The notes: generated by a model from the letters alone, not told the origin. 64,000 nucleotides of DNA from Geomonas anaerohicana (GCF_016458305.1 NZ_JAEMHL010000004.1:62001-126000); one strand, 5' to 3'; shown: positions 15,348 through 23,264, numbered from the stretch's first letter. Numbers and translations are program-made.

Positions 15348-15369
15348 TTAATTCTGGCCGGGGGGCTCG
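15335..15369 (-). terminator. Possible terminator overlapping the response-regulator stop codon
   Basis: Arms CCCCGGCC and GGCCGGGG surround the stop codon of the gene ending at 15348. Read leftward the hairpin is followed only by CTTTCGC, a weak U-run, so termination efficiency is uncertain. Confidence 0.45.
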
Positions 15370-16028
15370 TACTTGTAGCCGGCGCCGTAGATGGAGTGGA
15401 TCAGTTCCTGGTCCGGTGCGACCGCGGAGATCTTCTTGCGCAGCTTCTTGATGTGGCTGTCGATGGTCCGGTCGCTCACGATGCGCTGGTCCGAATAGAT
15501 GCGGTCCATCAGCTGCGTGCGGGAGTAGATGCGACCCGGGTTCAGGTAGAGAAAGTGCAGCAGTTTGAACTCGACTACGGTCAGGTCGAGGTCGTGCCCC
15601 TGCCACTGGGCGGAGTAGCGGTCCGGGTCGAGCGCCAGGCCGCCGGAGGAGGGTGCCGGCTGCTCCACGCTGCGGCGCAGCACGGTTTTTACCCGCGCCA
15701 CCACCTCGCGGGGGCTGAAGGGCTTGCAGATGTAGTCATCGGCGCCAAGCTCCAGGCCGAGCAGCCGGTCGATCTCCTCCACCCGTGCCGTGATCATGAT
15801 GATGGGGAGTTGCGAGAAGGTGCGTATCTCCTTGCAGATCTCCAGACCGTCGCGGCCGGGGAGCATCAGGTCGAGCAGCACAAGGTCGGGCTGCCGCTCG
15901 CGCACCCGCGGCACCACCTCGGTGCCGTTGGCGATCCAGACGGTCTCGAAGCCGGATTGCTTCAGGTAATCCCCCAACAGGCTGGCCAGTTTTTCCTCGT
16001 CCTCGACGATCATGATGGTCTGTGTCAT
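15348..16028 (-). CDS. OmpR/PhoB family response regulator, BaeR-like
   Basis: Two-domain DNA-binding regulator of 226 residues. The receiver has the acidic pair in IMIVEDEEKLA, the phospho-acceptor Asp in LVLLDLMLPGRDGLE (about residue 53), the switch Thr in IIMITAR and the Lys in DDYICKPFSPRE. The C-terminal winged helix starts around 130 (LTVVEFKLLHFLYLNPGRI, then SDRTIDSHIKKLRKKI and IHSIYGAGYKYE). Its start overlaps the kinase stop by 4 nt, so the pair is translationally coupled. The divergent exported-protein gene at 17715 is a plausible target because envelope-stress BaeSR systems often control a nearby exported protein (inference). Confidence 0.92.
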   Translation of the reverse strand: MTQTIMIVEDEEKLASLLGDYLKQSGFETVWIANGTEVVPRVRERQPDLVLLDLMLPGRDGLEICKEIRTFSQLPIIMITARVEEIDRLLGLELGADDYICKPFSPREVVARVKTVLRRSVEQPAPSSGGLALDPDRYSAQWQGHDLDLTVVEFKLLHFLYLNPGRIYSRTQLMDRIYSDQRIVSDRTIDSHIKKLRKKISAVAPDQELIHSIYGAGYKYEPPGQN

Positions 16029-17476
16029 GTCCTGCTCCCGGTAAGCGGCAGTTCTATCCTGATAAGCACGCCCCCCTTGGGGGAGGGGAGCGCCGCGATG
16101 GTCCCCTCGTGTGCCTCGACAATGTTCTTGCAGATGGCGAGCCCGAGTCCCGCGCCGCCCAGGGCCCGGTTCCTCGAATTCTCGACCCGGAACAGGCGGT
16201 CGAAAAGCCGGGCCAGTTCCTCCGGCTGCACGCCGGGAGCCGAGTCGGCGAATTCCACCACGGCCCTCCCGTCGTTGCGGGAGAGACGCACCGACAGCTC
16301 ACCCCCCTGGTCCGTGTACTTGAGCGAATTGTCCAAAAGGTTGCTGAAAAGCTGGTTCAGGCGCACGCCATCGGCGAAGACGGTCAGTTCCTCGTCGGGG
16401 ATCTGCTGCCGCAGGGCGATGTTCTTCTGGTGGAACTTGGCTGCAAACGGTTCCAGTGTATCTTCGAGGAGTTCGGCCAGGTCGACCAGTTCCTTCCTGT
16501 AGTTGAGGGCGCCGATATCGGACATGGAGATCTGGTACAGGTCTTCCACCAGCCGCCCCAGGTGCATCACTTCGGCGTGCAGCGACCGCATCGACTCGGG
16601 GCCCAGCGGGCGCACCCCGTCCTGCAGTGCCTCGATCTCGCCGCGCAGAATGGAAAGCGGCGTGCGCAGTTCGTGGGAGATGTCGGCTAGGTAGCGGCGC
16701 CGGGCCCGCTCGTTGTTTTCCAGGGAGAGGGCTAGGGTGTTGAAATCGCGGGCCAGCTGTCCCAGTTCGTCGCTGGATTGCACCGGCACCCGGGTGTCGT
16801 ATTCGCCCGAGGCAAGCCGGTGCAGGGAGCCGGCGAGCCTCTTGATCGGCTCGACCAGGCGGTGCGCCAGCGGCAGCGAGAGCGCCGCAGACACGAGCAG
16901 CATCACGATGGCGACCAGCCCCATGGTGAGCTTCTGCTGCTGCACGAAGAGGAGCTGGTAGGTGTCGGTGAGCCGCTGTCTTGGTCGCAGCGCCAGGTAC
17001 CCGATCACCTCGCCGTCGCTGGTCAGCTTCTTCACCTGTGCCGTGTCGAGGCTCCCCGGGGCTCCCTGGATCACGCGCTTGTCGGGGTCGAGCAGCACCA
17101 CGCGCCCTTCGAAACGGTACAGGAAGCGCTGCGGCAGGTGCTGCCCCTGGCCGCTCAGGTTCATGAACCCGCGCCGTTCCATCATCCTGCGCTGGCCGGG
17201 CTCGGGCTCGCCGCCCTCGCGCCCTTCACGGGTTGCGGCGACCACCTCGAACCAGGTTGACGGCTCCTGCTCCAGGAACTCCCAACTGCCGCTACGGCTG
17301 TAGGACTGCTCCAGCACGTGGGCCAGGCGCTGCAGGCGGTCCTTTTCCATGGTGTTCACGTAGGCGAGAAAGCCGTGTCCGATGCTCCACTGCATGATGA
17401 GGAACATGGAAATGACCACCACTCCGGTTGCGGCCAGCATAGTTACAAACAGCCTGTACTTGATCTTTACCTTCAT
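16025..17476 (-). CDS. Sensor histidine kinase, BaeS-like
   Basis: Inner-membrane kinase of 483 residues. One helix near residues 8-28 and another near 165-187 flank a periplasmic sensor loop of about 135 residues containing REGREGGEPEPGQRRMMERR. A HAMP segment (HRLVEPIKRLAGSLHRLASG) leads to the phosphorylation helix DISHELRTPLSILRGEIEAL with the catalytic His. The ATPase boxes follow: FSNLLDNSLKYTDQGG (N box), VEFADSAPGVQPEEL (G1-type box, with S-A-P in place of the usual T-G-P) and ALGGAGLGLAICKNIVEAH (G2). The ATG at 17476 is preferred because GGTGG lies 5 nt upstream; an in-frame GTG at 17485 is the alternative. The partner regulator overlaps its 3' end. Confidence 0.92.
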   Translation of the reverse strand: MKVKIKYRLFVTMLAATGVVVISMFLIMQWSIGHGFLAYVNTMEKDRLQRLAHVLEQSYSRSGSWEFLEQEPSTWFEVVAATREGREGGEPEPGQRRMMERRGFMNLSGQGQHLPQRFLYRFEGRVVLLDPDKRVIQGAPGSLDTAQVKKLTSDGEVIGYLALRPRQRLTDTYQLLFVQQQKLTMGLVAIVMLLVSAALSLPLAHRLVEPIKRLAGSLHRLASGEYDTRVPVQSSDELGQLARDFNTLALSLENNERARRRYLADISHELRTPLSILRGEIEALQDGVRPLGPESMRSLHAEVMHLGRLVEDLYQISMSDIGALNYRKELVDLAELLEDTLEPFAAKFHQKNIALRQQIPDEELTVFADGVRLNQLFSNLLDNSLKYTDQGGELSVRLSRNDGRAVVEFADSAPGVQPEELARLFDRLFRVENSRNRALGGAGLGLAICKNIVEAHEGTIAALPSPKGGVLIRIELPLTGSRT

Positions 17477-17714
17477 GACATCCACCGTTTAAGTCACTCG
17501 TACAGCTTTGTATTAACATAGTTGTGCTTAATGTGCCATTGCATCTTTCAGCGCGATGGAAATTCCACATTTGCTCCACAATTGTTCCTTATTGTACTGT
17601 TAGCTTGTATCTCACAGAATGAATGGAGCGGACCGCGAAGTCACGGCCGCCACAAACGAAGTACGGCAACGATCATCTGAAAGGAAGACGGCCTGAGGCC
17701 GCAAGGAGAAGATC

Positions 17715-18353
17715 ATGAAAAAACTTATCGCACTGGCATTCGTCATCGTACTCGCCGCAGCTGCCACGGCTCAGGCACGGGTGGATTTCAGCGTCAATAT
17801 CGGGGTGCCGGTCGCCGTCGCTCCGGTCCCGGTAGCCCCGCCGGCACCGGTGGTGTACCCCGCCCCGGTCGCCTACCCGCCACCTGCGGGCCCGGTAGCC
17901 TATGCCGAGCCCCCCAGCTTCATCTATTCGCCCGCCCTTGGTTTCTACGTCTCGGTGGGGCTCCCGTATGACGTGGTCTACATGGACAACAGCTACTACC
18001 AGTACCGCAATGGCTACTGGTATGTCGCCGGCAGTTACCGCGGACCGTGGACCTACGTGGCGCCGCGCTACCTCCCCTACGGGCTGCATCAGCACCGCTA
18101 CGAGCAGATCCGCTACTACCGCGACCACGAATACCGCACCTACCTGAGCGACCGTGAGCGCTACCGCGGCAACTGGTATCGTCCGGTGGCCGAGCGCCGC
18201 GACGGGCGCTGGGGCGAGCGCAAGGATTACTACCGCGACGGCTACCGCAACGGCTATCGCGATGGGGCACGGGAAGATCGGCGGGATGACCACCGGGACG
18301 ATCACCGCGATGACCGTCGGGACGACCGCCGCGACTACAGGGACCGCCACTGA
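17715..18353 (+). CDS. Exported Pro/Tyr-rich protein with Arg-Asp repeat tail
   Basis: A 212-residue secreted or outer-envelope protein. A clear signal peptide (MKKLIALAFVIVLAAAATAQA, cleavage after AQA) is followed by a Pro/Val/Ala-rich segment (about 30-65). A Tyr-rich middle follows (YYQYRNGYWYVAGSYRGPW, resembling YXWV/GxW motifs of envelope-stress proteins). The strongly charged C-terminus repeats RDG/RDD units (DDHRDDHRDDRRDDRRDYRDRH). I know similar short exported proteins in Geobacter but not a function. It is divergent from the BaeSR-like operon across 238 bp and is a likely regulon member. The SD AAGGAG lies 8 nt before the ATG. Confidence 0.75.
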   Translation: MKKLIALAFVIVLAAAATAQARVDFSVNIGVPVAVAPVPVAPPAPVVYPAPVAYPPPAGPVAYAEPPSFIYSPALGFYVSVGLPYDVVYMDNSYYQYRNGYWYVAGSYRGPWTYVAPRYLPYGLHQHRYEQIRYYRDHEYRTYLSDRERYRGNWYRPVAERRDGRWGERKDYYRDGYRNGYRDGAREDRRDDHRDDHRDDRRDDRRDYRDRH

Positions 18354-18497
18354 TCCCATGGCTGGCAACCTCCTCCCGCACCTGTGACCTCTGGGCTCTC
18401 CTCCTTCTCCCGGAGGGACAGGGGGGAGGGGGAAGCCTTTCCGACGGTAAAGCGCAGCATTAGATAAATTTGAGCCCTCTTTCCTCCCGTTTCGTGG

Positions 18498-18561
18498 TAT
18501 AGTCCGATTCTCTAATGAGTCACAGACCCCATGGGCCTCTTGAGGCTTCTGGGGTTTTTTG
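18498..18561 (+). promoter_or_regulatory. Leader of the RNA helicase gene: -10 box and intrinsic terminator/attenuator
   Basis: A TATAGT box (18498-18503) is followed 24 nt later by a hairpin. Its outer arms are CCCCA (18527-18531) and TGGGG (18550-18554); its inner arms are GCCTC (18535-18539) and GAGGC (18542-18546). TTTTTT follows at 18555-18560. The GTG start lies 30 nt further on. A factor-independent terminator in the 5' UTR points to attenuation of helicase expression, for example by cold, RNA-structure or autoregulatory control. Confidence 0.65.
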
Positions 18562-18590
18562 TGGCGTCACACCAAGAAACAGGAGTATCA

Positions 18591-20012
18591 GTGGATTTCA
18601 AACAGTTTAACTTGCACCCCAAGGTCCAGGCGGGCGTAGAGGCCGTGGGCTACCAGGTCCCGACCCCCATCCAACTGCAGGCGATTCCCGCCGTTATCGC
18701 CGGCCAAGACGTGCTCGGCCTGGCCCAGACCGGCACCGGCAAGACGGCCGCCTTCGGTCTTCCCTTGCTGCACCGTCTGGCAGAAGGCATCCGCGGCCAG
18801 GTCCGCGCGCTCGTCCTCGCCCCTACCAGGGAGCTGGCCGAGCAGATCAACGAGTCGCTCAATGCCCTCGCGCAGCAGACCCGGCTGAAAAGCATCACGG
18901 TCTACGGCGGCGTCAACATCAACACCCAGATCAAGAAGCTCAAAGAAGGCGCCGACATCGTGGTCGCCTGCCCGGGACGCCTTCTGGACCACATCTCCCA
19001 GGGGACCGTGGATCTCTCCAAGGTCGAGGTCCTGGTCCTGGACGAGGCGGACCAGATGTTCGACATGGGCTTTCTCCCTGACGTGAGAAAGATCCTGCGC
19101 GCGCTCCCCGGCAAGAGGCAGAACCTCATGTTCTCGGCTACCATGCCCGACGACATCCGCCGTCTGGCGCACGAGATCCTGTGCCGCCCGGTCACCGTGC
19201 AGGTGAGCCGGACCGCCCCCGCGGCGACGGTCTCCCACGCGCTCTACCCGGTGGGGCAGCACCTGAAGACCCCGCTTCTCTTCGAACTCTTGAAGCACAC
19301 CGACACCGAGAGCGTGCTCATCTTCACCAAGACCAAGCATCGCGCCAAGAGGGTGGGGGAGCAGCTGGAAAAGGCAGGGTACAAGGCCACCTCGCTGCAG
19401 GGGAACCTGTCCCAGAACCGCAGGCAGGCGGCGCTGGACGGCTTTAGAGACGGCACCTACCAGATCATGGTGGCCACCGACATCGCCGCCCGCGGCATCG
19501 ACGTCTCGCTGATCTCGCACGTCATCAACTACGACATCCCCGACACCCCCGAGGCGTACACGCACCGCATCGGCCGCACCGGCCGCGCCGCCAAGACCGG
19601 CGACGCCTTCACCATGGTGACCGGCGAGGACGAGCAGATGGTGCGCAGCATCGAGCGCGTGCTCGGCGCCAAGATCGAGCGGCGCCGCGTGGAAGGGTTC
19701 GACTACACCGTGCCGGCGCCCAAAAAGGACGCCGAGTTTGCCCGCGCGCCGCGCGAGCCGCAGCGCAGGAAGCCGGCAGCTCCGGCGGCCGGCAAGCCCG
19801 CCGAGGCCAAGAGCGCGCAGGGGGCGGGTGGCAAGCCGGCGCAGCCCGGCAACCGCAACAACTCCGGCCCCTCCGGCGGCCCCGGCGGCAACCGCCACCA
19901 GTCCGGTCAGCGCCAGGGCGGTAACCGTCCCGCCGGCCAGGGGGCGGGTGAAGGGCAGCGCTCCGGCGCACAGCGTCCCGGCAACCACGCCGCCCGGCGC
20001 AGCGGCAGGTAG
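18591..20012 (+). CDS. rhlE: DEAD-box ATP-dependent RNA helicase, RhlE type
   Basis: ATP-driven RNA unwinding enzyme of 473 residues for ribosome assembly or mRNA turnover. Visible motifs are the Q motif (PTPIQLQAIPAVIAGQD), I (AQTGTGKT), Ia (APTRELAEQI), II (VLDEADQMFDMGF), III (SAT), IV (VLIFTKTKHRAKRV), V (ATDIAARGID) and VI (HRIGRTGRA). The DMGFLPDVRKIL sequence after DEAD is RhlE-like. The tail from about 400 is low-complexity Gly/Pro/Arg/Gln-rich, as in RhlE proteins that bind RNA through disordered tails. The GTG at 18591 has AGGAG 6 nt upstream. An open frame to 18531 runs back through the leader terminator and is not the start. Confidence 0.92.
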   Translation: MDFKQFNLHPKVQAGVEAVGYQVPTPIQLQAIPAVIAGQDVLGLAQTGTGKTAAFGLPLLHRLAEGIRGQVRALVLAPTRELAEQINESLNALAQQTRLKSITVYGGVNINTQIKKLKEGADIVVACPGRLLDHISQGTVDLSKVEVLVLDEADQMFDMGFLPDVRKILRALPGKRQNLMFSATMPDDIRRLAHEILCRPVTVQVSRTAPAATVSHALYPVGQHLKTPLLFELLKHTDTESVLIFTKTKHRAKRVGEQLEKAGYKATSLQGNLSQNRRQAALDGFRDGTYQIMVATDIAARGIDVSLISHVINYDIPDTPEAYTHRIGRTGRAAKTGDAFTMVTGEDEQMVRSIERVLGAKIERRRVEGFDYTVPAPKKDAEFARAPREPQRRKPAAPAAGKPAEAKSAQGAGGKPAQPGNRNNSGPSGGPGGNRHQSGQRQGGNRPAGQGAGEGQRSGAQRPGNHAARRSGR

Positions 20013-20040
20013 CGCCGCGGGAATTCCCGGCACAAAAGAG

Positions 20041-20076
20041 AAGGGGGAAAGTCGTTCGACTTTCCCCCTTTTTTAT
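20041..20076 (+). terminator. Intrinsic terminator after the RNA helicase
   Basis: A 14-bp perfect stem AAGGGGGAAAGTCG/CGACTTTCCCCCTT with a 2-nt loop is followed by TTTTATT. Confidence 0.9.
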
Positions 20077-20100
20077 TGCTCTATTAGCGGGTAACAGCAG

Positions 20101-20133
20101 AAGGGACTGGCTCCGTTAGGTGCCTGTCCCTCT
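20101..20133. repeat. Dispersed hairpin repeat 'gggactggctccg..aggtgcctgtccc', copy 1
   Basis: AGGGACTGGCTCCGTTAGG followed by TGCCTGTCCCTCT folds through GGGAC/GTCCC and GGC/GCC. A near-identical element lies at 45117-45148. Both copies lie in gaps between convergent genes. Confidence 0.7.
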
Positions 20134-20236
20134 AGCGGAACGCTCCATTCCGCCCAACCGCCCTGCCAAGCCCTGGGGGAGCCCCTTCCTCGGTGCAGGG
20201 CTCTAAAGGTGAGAACTCCGCACGCCGCTACCAGCT

Positions 20237-20425
20237 TCAATCCCCCAACCACCCCGCCTCGGGAAGCTGTATCGGATCGCACACCGCGTCGATGTCTTTT
20301 GCCTTGGCGCCGCAGTTGCCGCATTCGACGGTGGGGTGCAGCGTGAGTTGGTGAACCTTGTCTATCTCACCCTTAGCGGTCAGGGCGCAGATATGCTCGC
20401 TGTGCCCTTCTTTGTTGCATGCCAT
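20237..20425 (-). CDS. Small Cys-rich putative zinc-binding protein
   Basis: A 62-residue protein (MACNKEGHSEHICALTAKGE start) with Cys at about positions 3, 13, 36, 39 and 50 and the knuckle ECGNCGAKAKD, suggesting one zinc-ribbon-like site made of HxxHxC and CxxC parts. The ATG at 20425 has a near-perfect AAGGAGGTGATC Shine-Dalgarno; longer open frames upstream lack one. The spacing and a short hairpin (GGCTATGTCATAGCC, 20443-20457) upstream look like a genuine leader. No function is known to me. It is divergent from another tiny Cys gene at 20572. Confidence 0.7.
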   Translation of the reverse strand: MACNKEGHSEHICALTAKGEIDKVHQLTLHPTVECGNCGAKAKDIDAVCDPIQLPEAGWLGD

Positions 20426-20571
20426 GATGATCACCTCCTTGTCGGCTATGTCATAGCCGCGTTGCCCGATGGGCAGCACTGTCTCGGTAGAGATGTGACT
20501 ACTTTATTCTACGCTTTTTTGATAAAATTGTTGTCACAGAAGGAGATAGCTACTGTCAGAGGAGGTAAGCC

Positions 20572-20694
20572 ATGCTTGGATCGAGATGCCCTAAATGCAA
20601 CGGCAAAGGAAAAATCCTGATGGCTTCCCGGCAGTCCGGATACGACGTCGAGGAAGTGCCCTGCACTATGTGCAAGGGGTCAGGAAGGAAATAG
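20572..20694 (+). CDS. 40-residue CxxCxGxG zinc-knuckle mini-protein
   Basis: A very short gene with a strong GGAGG 6 nt before the ATG. The product has two DnaJ-type cysteine motifs, CPKCNGKGK near the N-terminus and CTMCKGSGRK at the C-terminus, separated by about 22 residues. Two CxxCxGxG motifs can together bind one zinc ion, as in the DnaJ/Hsp40 cysteine-rich region and tryptophan RNA-binding attenuator inhibitor-like proteins. The role is inferred to be a small protein- or RNA-binding adaptor. The Shine-Dalgarno, motif spacing and immediate stop make it more than a chance frame. A terminator follows at 20751. Confidence 0.7.
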   Translation: MLGSRCPKCNGKGKILMASRQSGYDVEEVPCTMCKGSGRK

Positions 20695-20750
20695 AAAAGC
20701 GCAGCAAAAGCAGACAACAGGCTGGACGCCCGGCGTCACGGGCAATGAAA

Positions 20751-20785
20751 GAGGGGGAGGCCGGTTACGGCCTCCCCCTTCGCTC
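20751..20785 (+). terminator. Intrinsic terminator
   Basis: Stem GGGGGAGGCCG (20753-20763) with CGGCCTCCCCC (20768-20778), 4-nt loop, then TTCGCTCGTTCTTT. It sits between the 40-residue gene and the convergent Usp gene, and may serve both. Confidence 0.75.
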
Positions 20786-20818
20786 GTTCTTTGCATCGTT
20801 ACAGCCCACGCTGCAGGT

Positions 20819-21736
20819 TCAGTCGGTGGAGGAGGGCTCCGAGATGGGCACCAGGAGCAACGGGCACTTGCTGCGGCTGCAGATGCCGTGGGCGACGCTG
20901 CCGGTCCAGAAGGCGGCCATGCCGGTCTTGCCGTGGGTGGGCAGCACCATGAGGTCGATCTTCGCCTCCTCCGCGGCCCGGGCGATGGTCTCCGCCGGAG
21001 CCCCCCTCAACACGTGCGCGGAGGCGTGGATCCCCTCCGCGACCAGCTCCCGCACCACACCGTCCAGGTGCTCGGAGGCGTCCCGCGCCTCCAGGTCCAG
21101 CATGCGCGCGGCGGTCGCCGGCAGGGTGCGCGCGGACACTTTCTCCTCCGGCGGCAGCGACTCGTAGGTGGGGATCACCGTGGTGATGTGCAGGTCGGCG
21201 TTGCAGATGCGCGCCACCGACTTCACCACCGGCAGCCCCTTCTCGTGCTCCGGGTCGGTATCCAGCGGCAAAAGTATCTGGCAGCAGCAAAACGGCGGCG
21301 GCTCGCCGTGCTCGTCGGGATGGGTGATCAGGACCGGCAGGGTTCCCCCGGCGATCACCTTCTGGGCGATGGAGCCAAAGAGGAGGTGAAAGGCCTTGCC
21401 GCGCCCATGCGAGCACATCACCACGAGATCGTGGCCGAGCTCGGCGGCGTGGGCGACGATGCTGTCGGAGACCAGTTCCGTCTCGGTCTCGTGCACGTGG
21501 CATTCGACCTTGGGGATGCCTTGCAACCACGCGTGCGCGACTTCCTGCAGATACGCTTGCGCCTCTTGGGGGCCGGTCAGGTGCTTCTGTCCGTGTACCT
21601 GGCTCGGGGCGTCCTTTTCCACCACGTGGAAAAGGGTCACCTGGGCCTGCAGCTTTTCGGCCATGAAACGTGCTGCGGGGAGGGCGGCCTCGGCGAGTTT
21701 GGATCCGTCCATCGGGACGAGAATGTGCTTGAACAT
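20819..21736 (-). CDS. Tandem universal stress protein (two UspA domains)
   Basis: A 305-residue cytoplasmic protein made of two Usp folds. Domain 1 (about 1-143) starts FKHILVPMDGSKLAEAAL and ends at the nucleotide-binding stretch MCSHGRGKAFHLLFGSIAQKVI. Domain 2 (about 155-300) starts QILLPLDTDPEHEKGL and ends at LPTHGKTGMAAFWTGSVAHGI. Both ends keep the G-2x-G-9x-G(S) ATP-binding pattern, the second reading GKTG...GSV. The ATG at 21736 matches the usual MFKHI start; an in-frame ATG at 21745 overlaps the Nramp stop by 4 nt, so either start is translationally coupled. Co-transcription with the metal transporter suggests a stress or nucleotide-sensing accessory role. Confidence 0.88.
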   Translation of the reverse strand: MFKHILVPMDGSKLAEAALPAARFMAEKLQAQVTLFHVVEKDAPSQVHGQKHLTGPQEAQAYLQEVAHAWLQGIPKVECHVHETETELVSDSIVAHAAELGHDLVVMCSHGRGKAFHLLFGSIAQKVIAGGTLPVLITHPDEHGEPPPFCCCQILLPLDTDPEHEKGLPVVKSVARICNADLHITTVIPTYESLPPEEKVSARTLPATAARMLDLEARDASEHLDGVVRELVAEGIHASAHVLRGAPAETIARAAEEAKIDLMVLPTHGKTGMAAFWTGSVAHGICSRSKCPLLLVPISEPSSTD

Positions 21737-21741
21737 GGCGA

Positions 21742-23037
21742 TCATCCTGGGAAAAAGGTTGCGTAAATCAGGTAGATGTTGAGGGCGACGATGAGGGCCG
21801 CCGCCAAGCCGGCAAAGGCGGTCGTCGCCGGTTTGTTGACCAGGTCCCCCATCAGGTCGCGGCGGCGGGTGAACAGCACCAGCGGGATGATGGCGAAGGG
21901 GAGCCCGAAGGAAAGCACGACCTGGCTGATCACCAGGGTGCGGGTCGGGTCGAACCCCATGGCGATGACGAACAGCGAGGGGGCCATGGTGACCACGCGC
22001 CGGATCCAGGGCCTGATGTGGCGCTGGATGAAGCCCTGCATGATCACCTGTCCCGCGCTGGTGCCGACGCTGCTGGAGGAGAGGCCGGAGAAGAGCAGGG
22101 AGACGCCGAAGATGAACTTGGCTGCCGGCCCCAGAAGCGGCTCCAGGGTCTTATAGGCCTCCTCGATGGTGGCGATGGAGGTCTTGCCGGTGGCGTAGAA
22201 GGTGGAGGCCGCCATGATGAGCATGGACATGTTCACGAAGCTCGCGATCCCCATGGCGATCACCACGTCCATGATCTCGTAGCGGTACAGGGTGCGCAGC
22301 TTTCTTCTGTCCTTCACCACGATCCGCCCCTGCATGAGTGAGGAGTGCAGGAAGATGGCGTGCGGCATCACCGTGGCGCCGATGATGCCGGTGGCGAGGA
22401 GGATGCTTTCCCGCCCCGCGAATGCCGGCCGCACCACGTGTCCGGCGATGTCACCCCAGTTCGGGCTGGCGATGAAGATCTCGGCGACGTAGCACAGGGC
22501 GATGATGGCGACCATGGCGGAGATCACCGCCTCCAGTGGCCTGAAACCGAAGCGCTCCATGCCGAGGATGGCGATGGTGGCGAGGGCGGTGAGCAGGGCC
22601 CCGGCCAGGAGCGGGATGCCGAACAGGAGCTGGAACCCGAGTGCCGCCCCCATGAACTCGGCCAGGTCGGTGGCCATGGCCACCGCCTCCATGATCACCC
22701 ACATGGTGATGGCAACGGGCTTGGGGAACTGGTTGCGGCAGTGCTCTGCCAGGTTCTGGCCGGTGGCGAGCCCCAGCTTGGCCGAGAGGGTCTGGATCAG
22801 CATGGCCATCAGGTTGCTGGCGATGATCACCCACAGGAGCAGGTAGCCGAACTGGGCGCCCCCCTGGATGTTGGTGGCGAAGTTGCCGGGATCGACGTAG
22901 GCGACGCTGGCGATGAAGGCGGGGCCGAGGAATGGAAAGACGCGGGCGAGTCGTGACTGCTTCGTTTCGCGCGACAGGGCCTCCAGTGCGGACTGGACGG
23001 TCCTCGAGTCAAGGTTGCTGCTGCTGTTTTTGGGCAA
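21742..23037 (-). CDS. Nramp family divalent metal (Mn2+/Fe2+) transporter
   Basis: Inner-membrane proton-coupled importer of 431 residues with about 11 hydrophobic segments. The two metal-binding signatures are present: DPGNFATNIQGGAQFGY (DPGN, helix 1, about residue 48) and VMPHAIFLHSSLMQGR (MPH, helix 6, about residue 222), so a transition-metal substrate is likely. The N-terminal 30 residues are hydrophilic. It forms an operon with the tandem Usp gene, which starts at its stop. A sigma-70-like promoter lies 41 bp upstream of the start. Whether Mn or Fe is preferred cannot be read from sequence. Confidence 0.92.
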   Translation of the reverse strand: MPKNSSSNLDSRTVQSALEALSRETKQSRLARVFPFLGPAFIASVAYVDPGNFATNIQGGAQFGYLLLWVIIASNLMAMLIQTLSAKLGLATGQNLAEHCRNQFPKPVAITMWVIMEAVAMATDLAEFMGAALGFQLLFGIPLLAGALLTALATIAILGMERFGFRPLEAVISAMVAIIALCYVAEIFIASPNWGDIAGHVVRPAFAGRESILLATGIIGATVMPHAIFLHSSLMQGRIVVKDRRKLRTLYRYEIMDVVIAMGIASFVNMSMLIMAASTFYATGKTSIATIEEAYKTLEPLLGPAAKFIFGVSLLFSGLSSSSVGTSAGQVIMQGFIQRHIRPWIRRVVTMAPSLFVIAMGFDPTRTLVISQVVLSFGLPFAIIPLVLFTRRRDLMGDLVNKPATTAFAGLAAALIVALNIYLIYATFFPG

Positions 23038-23077
23038 TGTCCCCTCGGCGGCGGTAGTTGGGCGAAAACGTCACCCA

Positions 23078-23105
23078 ATTCTATCTACGATAGCATCAAG
23101 AGCAA
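23078..23105 (-). promoter_or_regulatory. Predicted sigma-70 promoter of the Nramp-Usp operon
   Basis: On the minus strand TTGCTC (23105-23100) and TAGAAT (23083-23078) are separated by 16 bp, about 40 bp ahead of the Nramp start. Confidence 0.5.
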
Positions 23106-23235
23106 CTGCAAGCTTATAAAAAGATGCCCGGCGGTCACCTGCTGCGAAATGAGTTGGCAGCCGACCTGTCAGCATGGTAAAAGCAACGGTGAAGTAGTAT
23201 AGCCGGGGCGGTCATGGCGTCCGCTGCAAAATTGT

Positions 23236-23264
23236 TTGATAATTATCATTATCTCGGCTAGAAT
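23236..23264 (+). promoter_or_regulatory. Sigma-70 promoter overlapped by a Fur-like palindrome
   Basis: TTGATA (23236-23241), a 17-bp spacer and TAGAAT (23259-23264) form a good promoter for the HEAT gene at 23292. The palindrome TGATAATTATCA (23237-23248), extended to ATTATC at 23253, overlaps the -35 box and spacer. It resembles half-sites of Fur-type operators (GATAAT/ATTATC), but the half-site spacing is not canonical. Confidence 0.5.
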
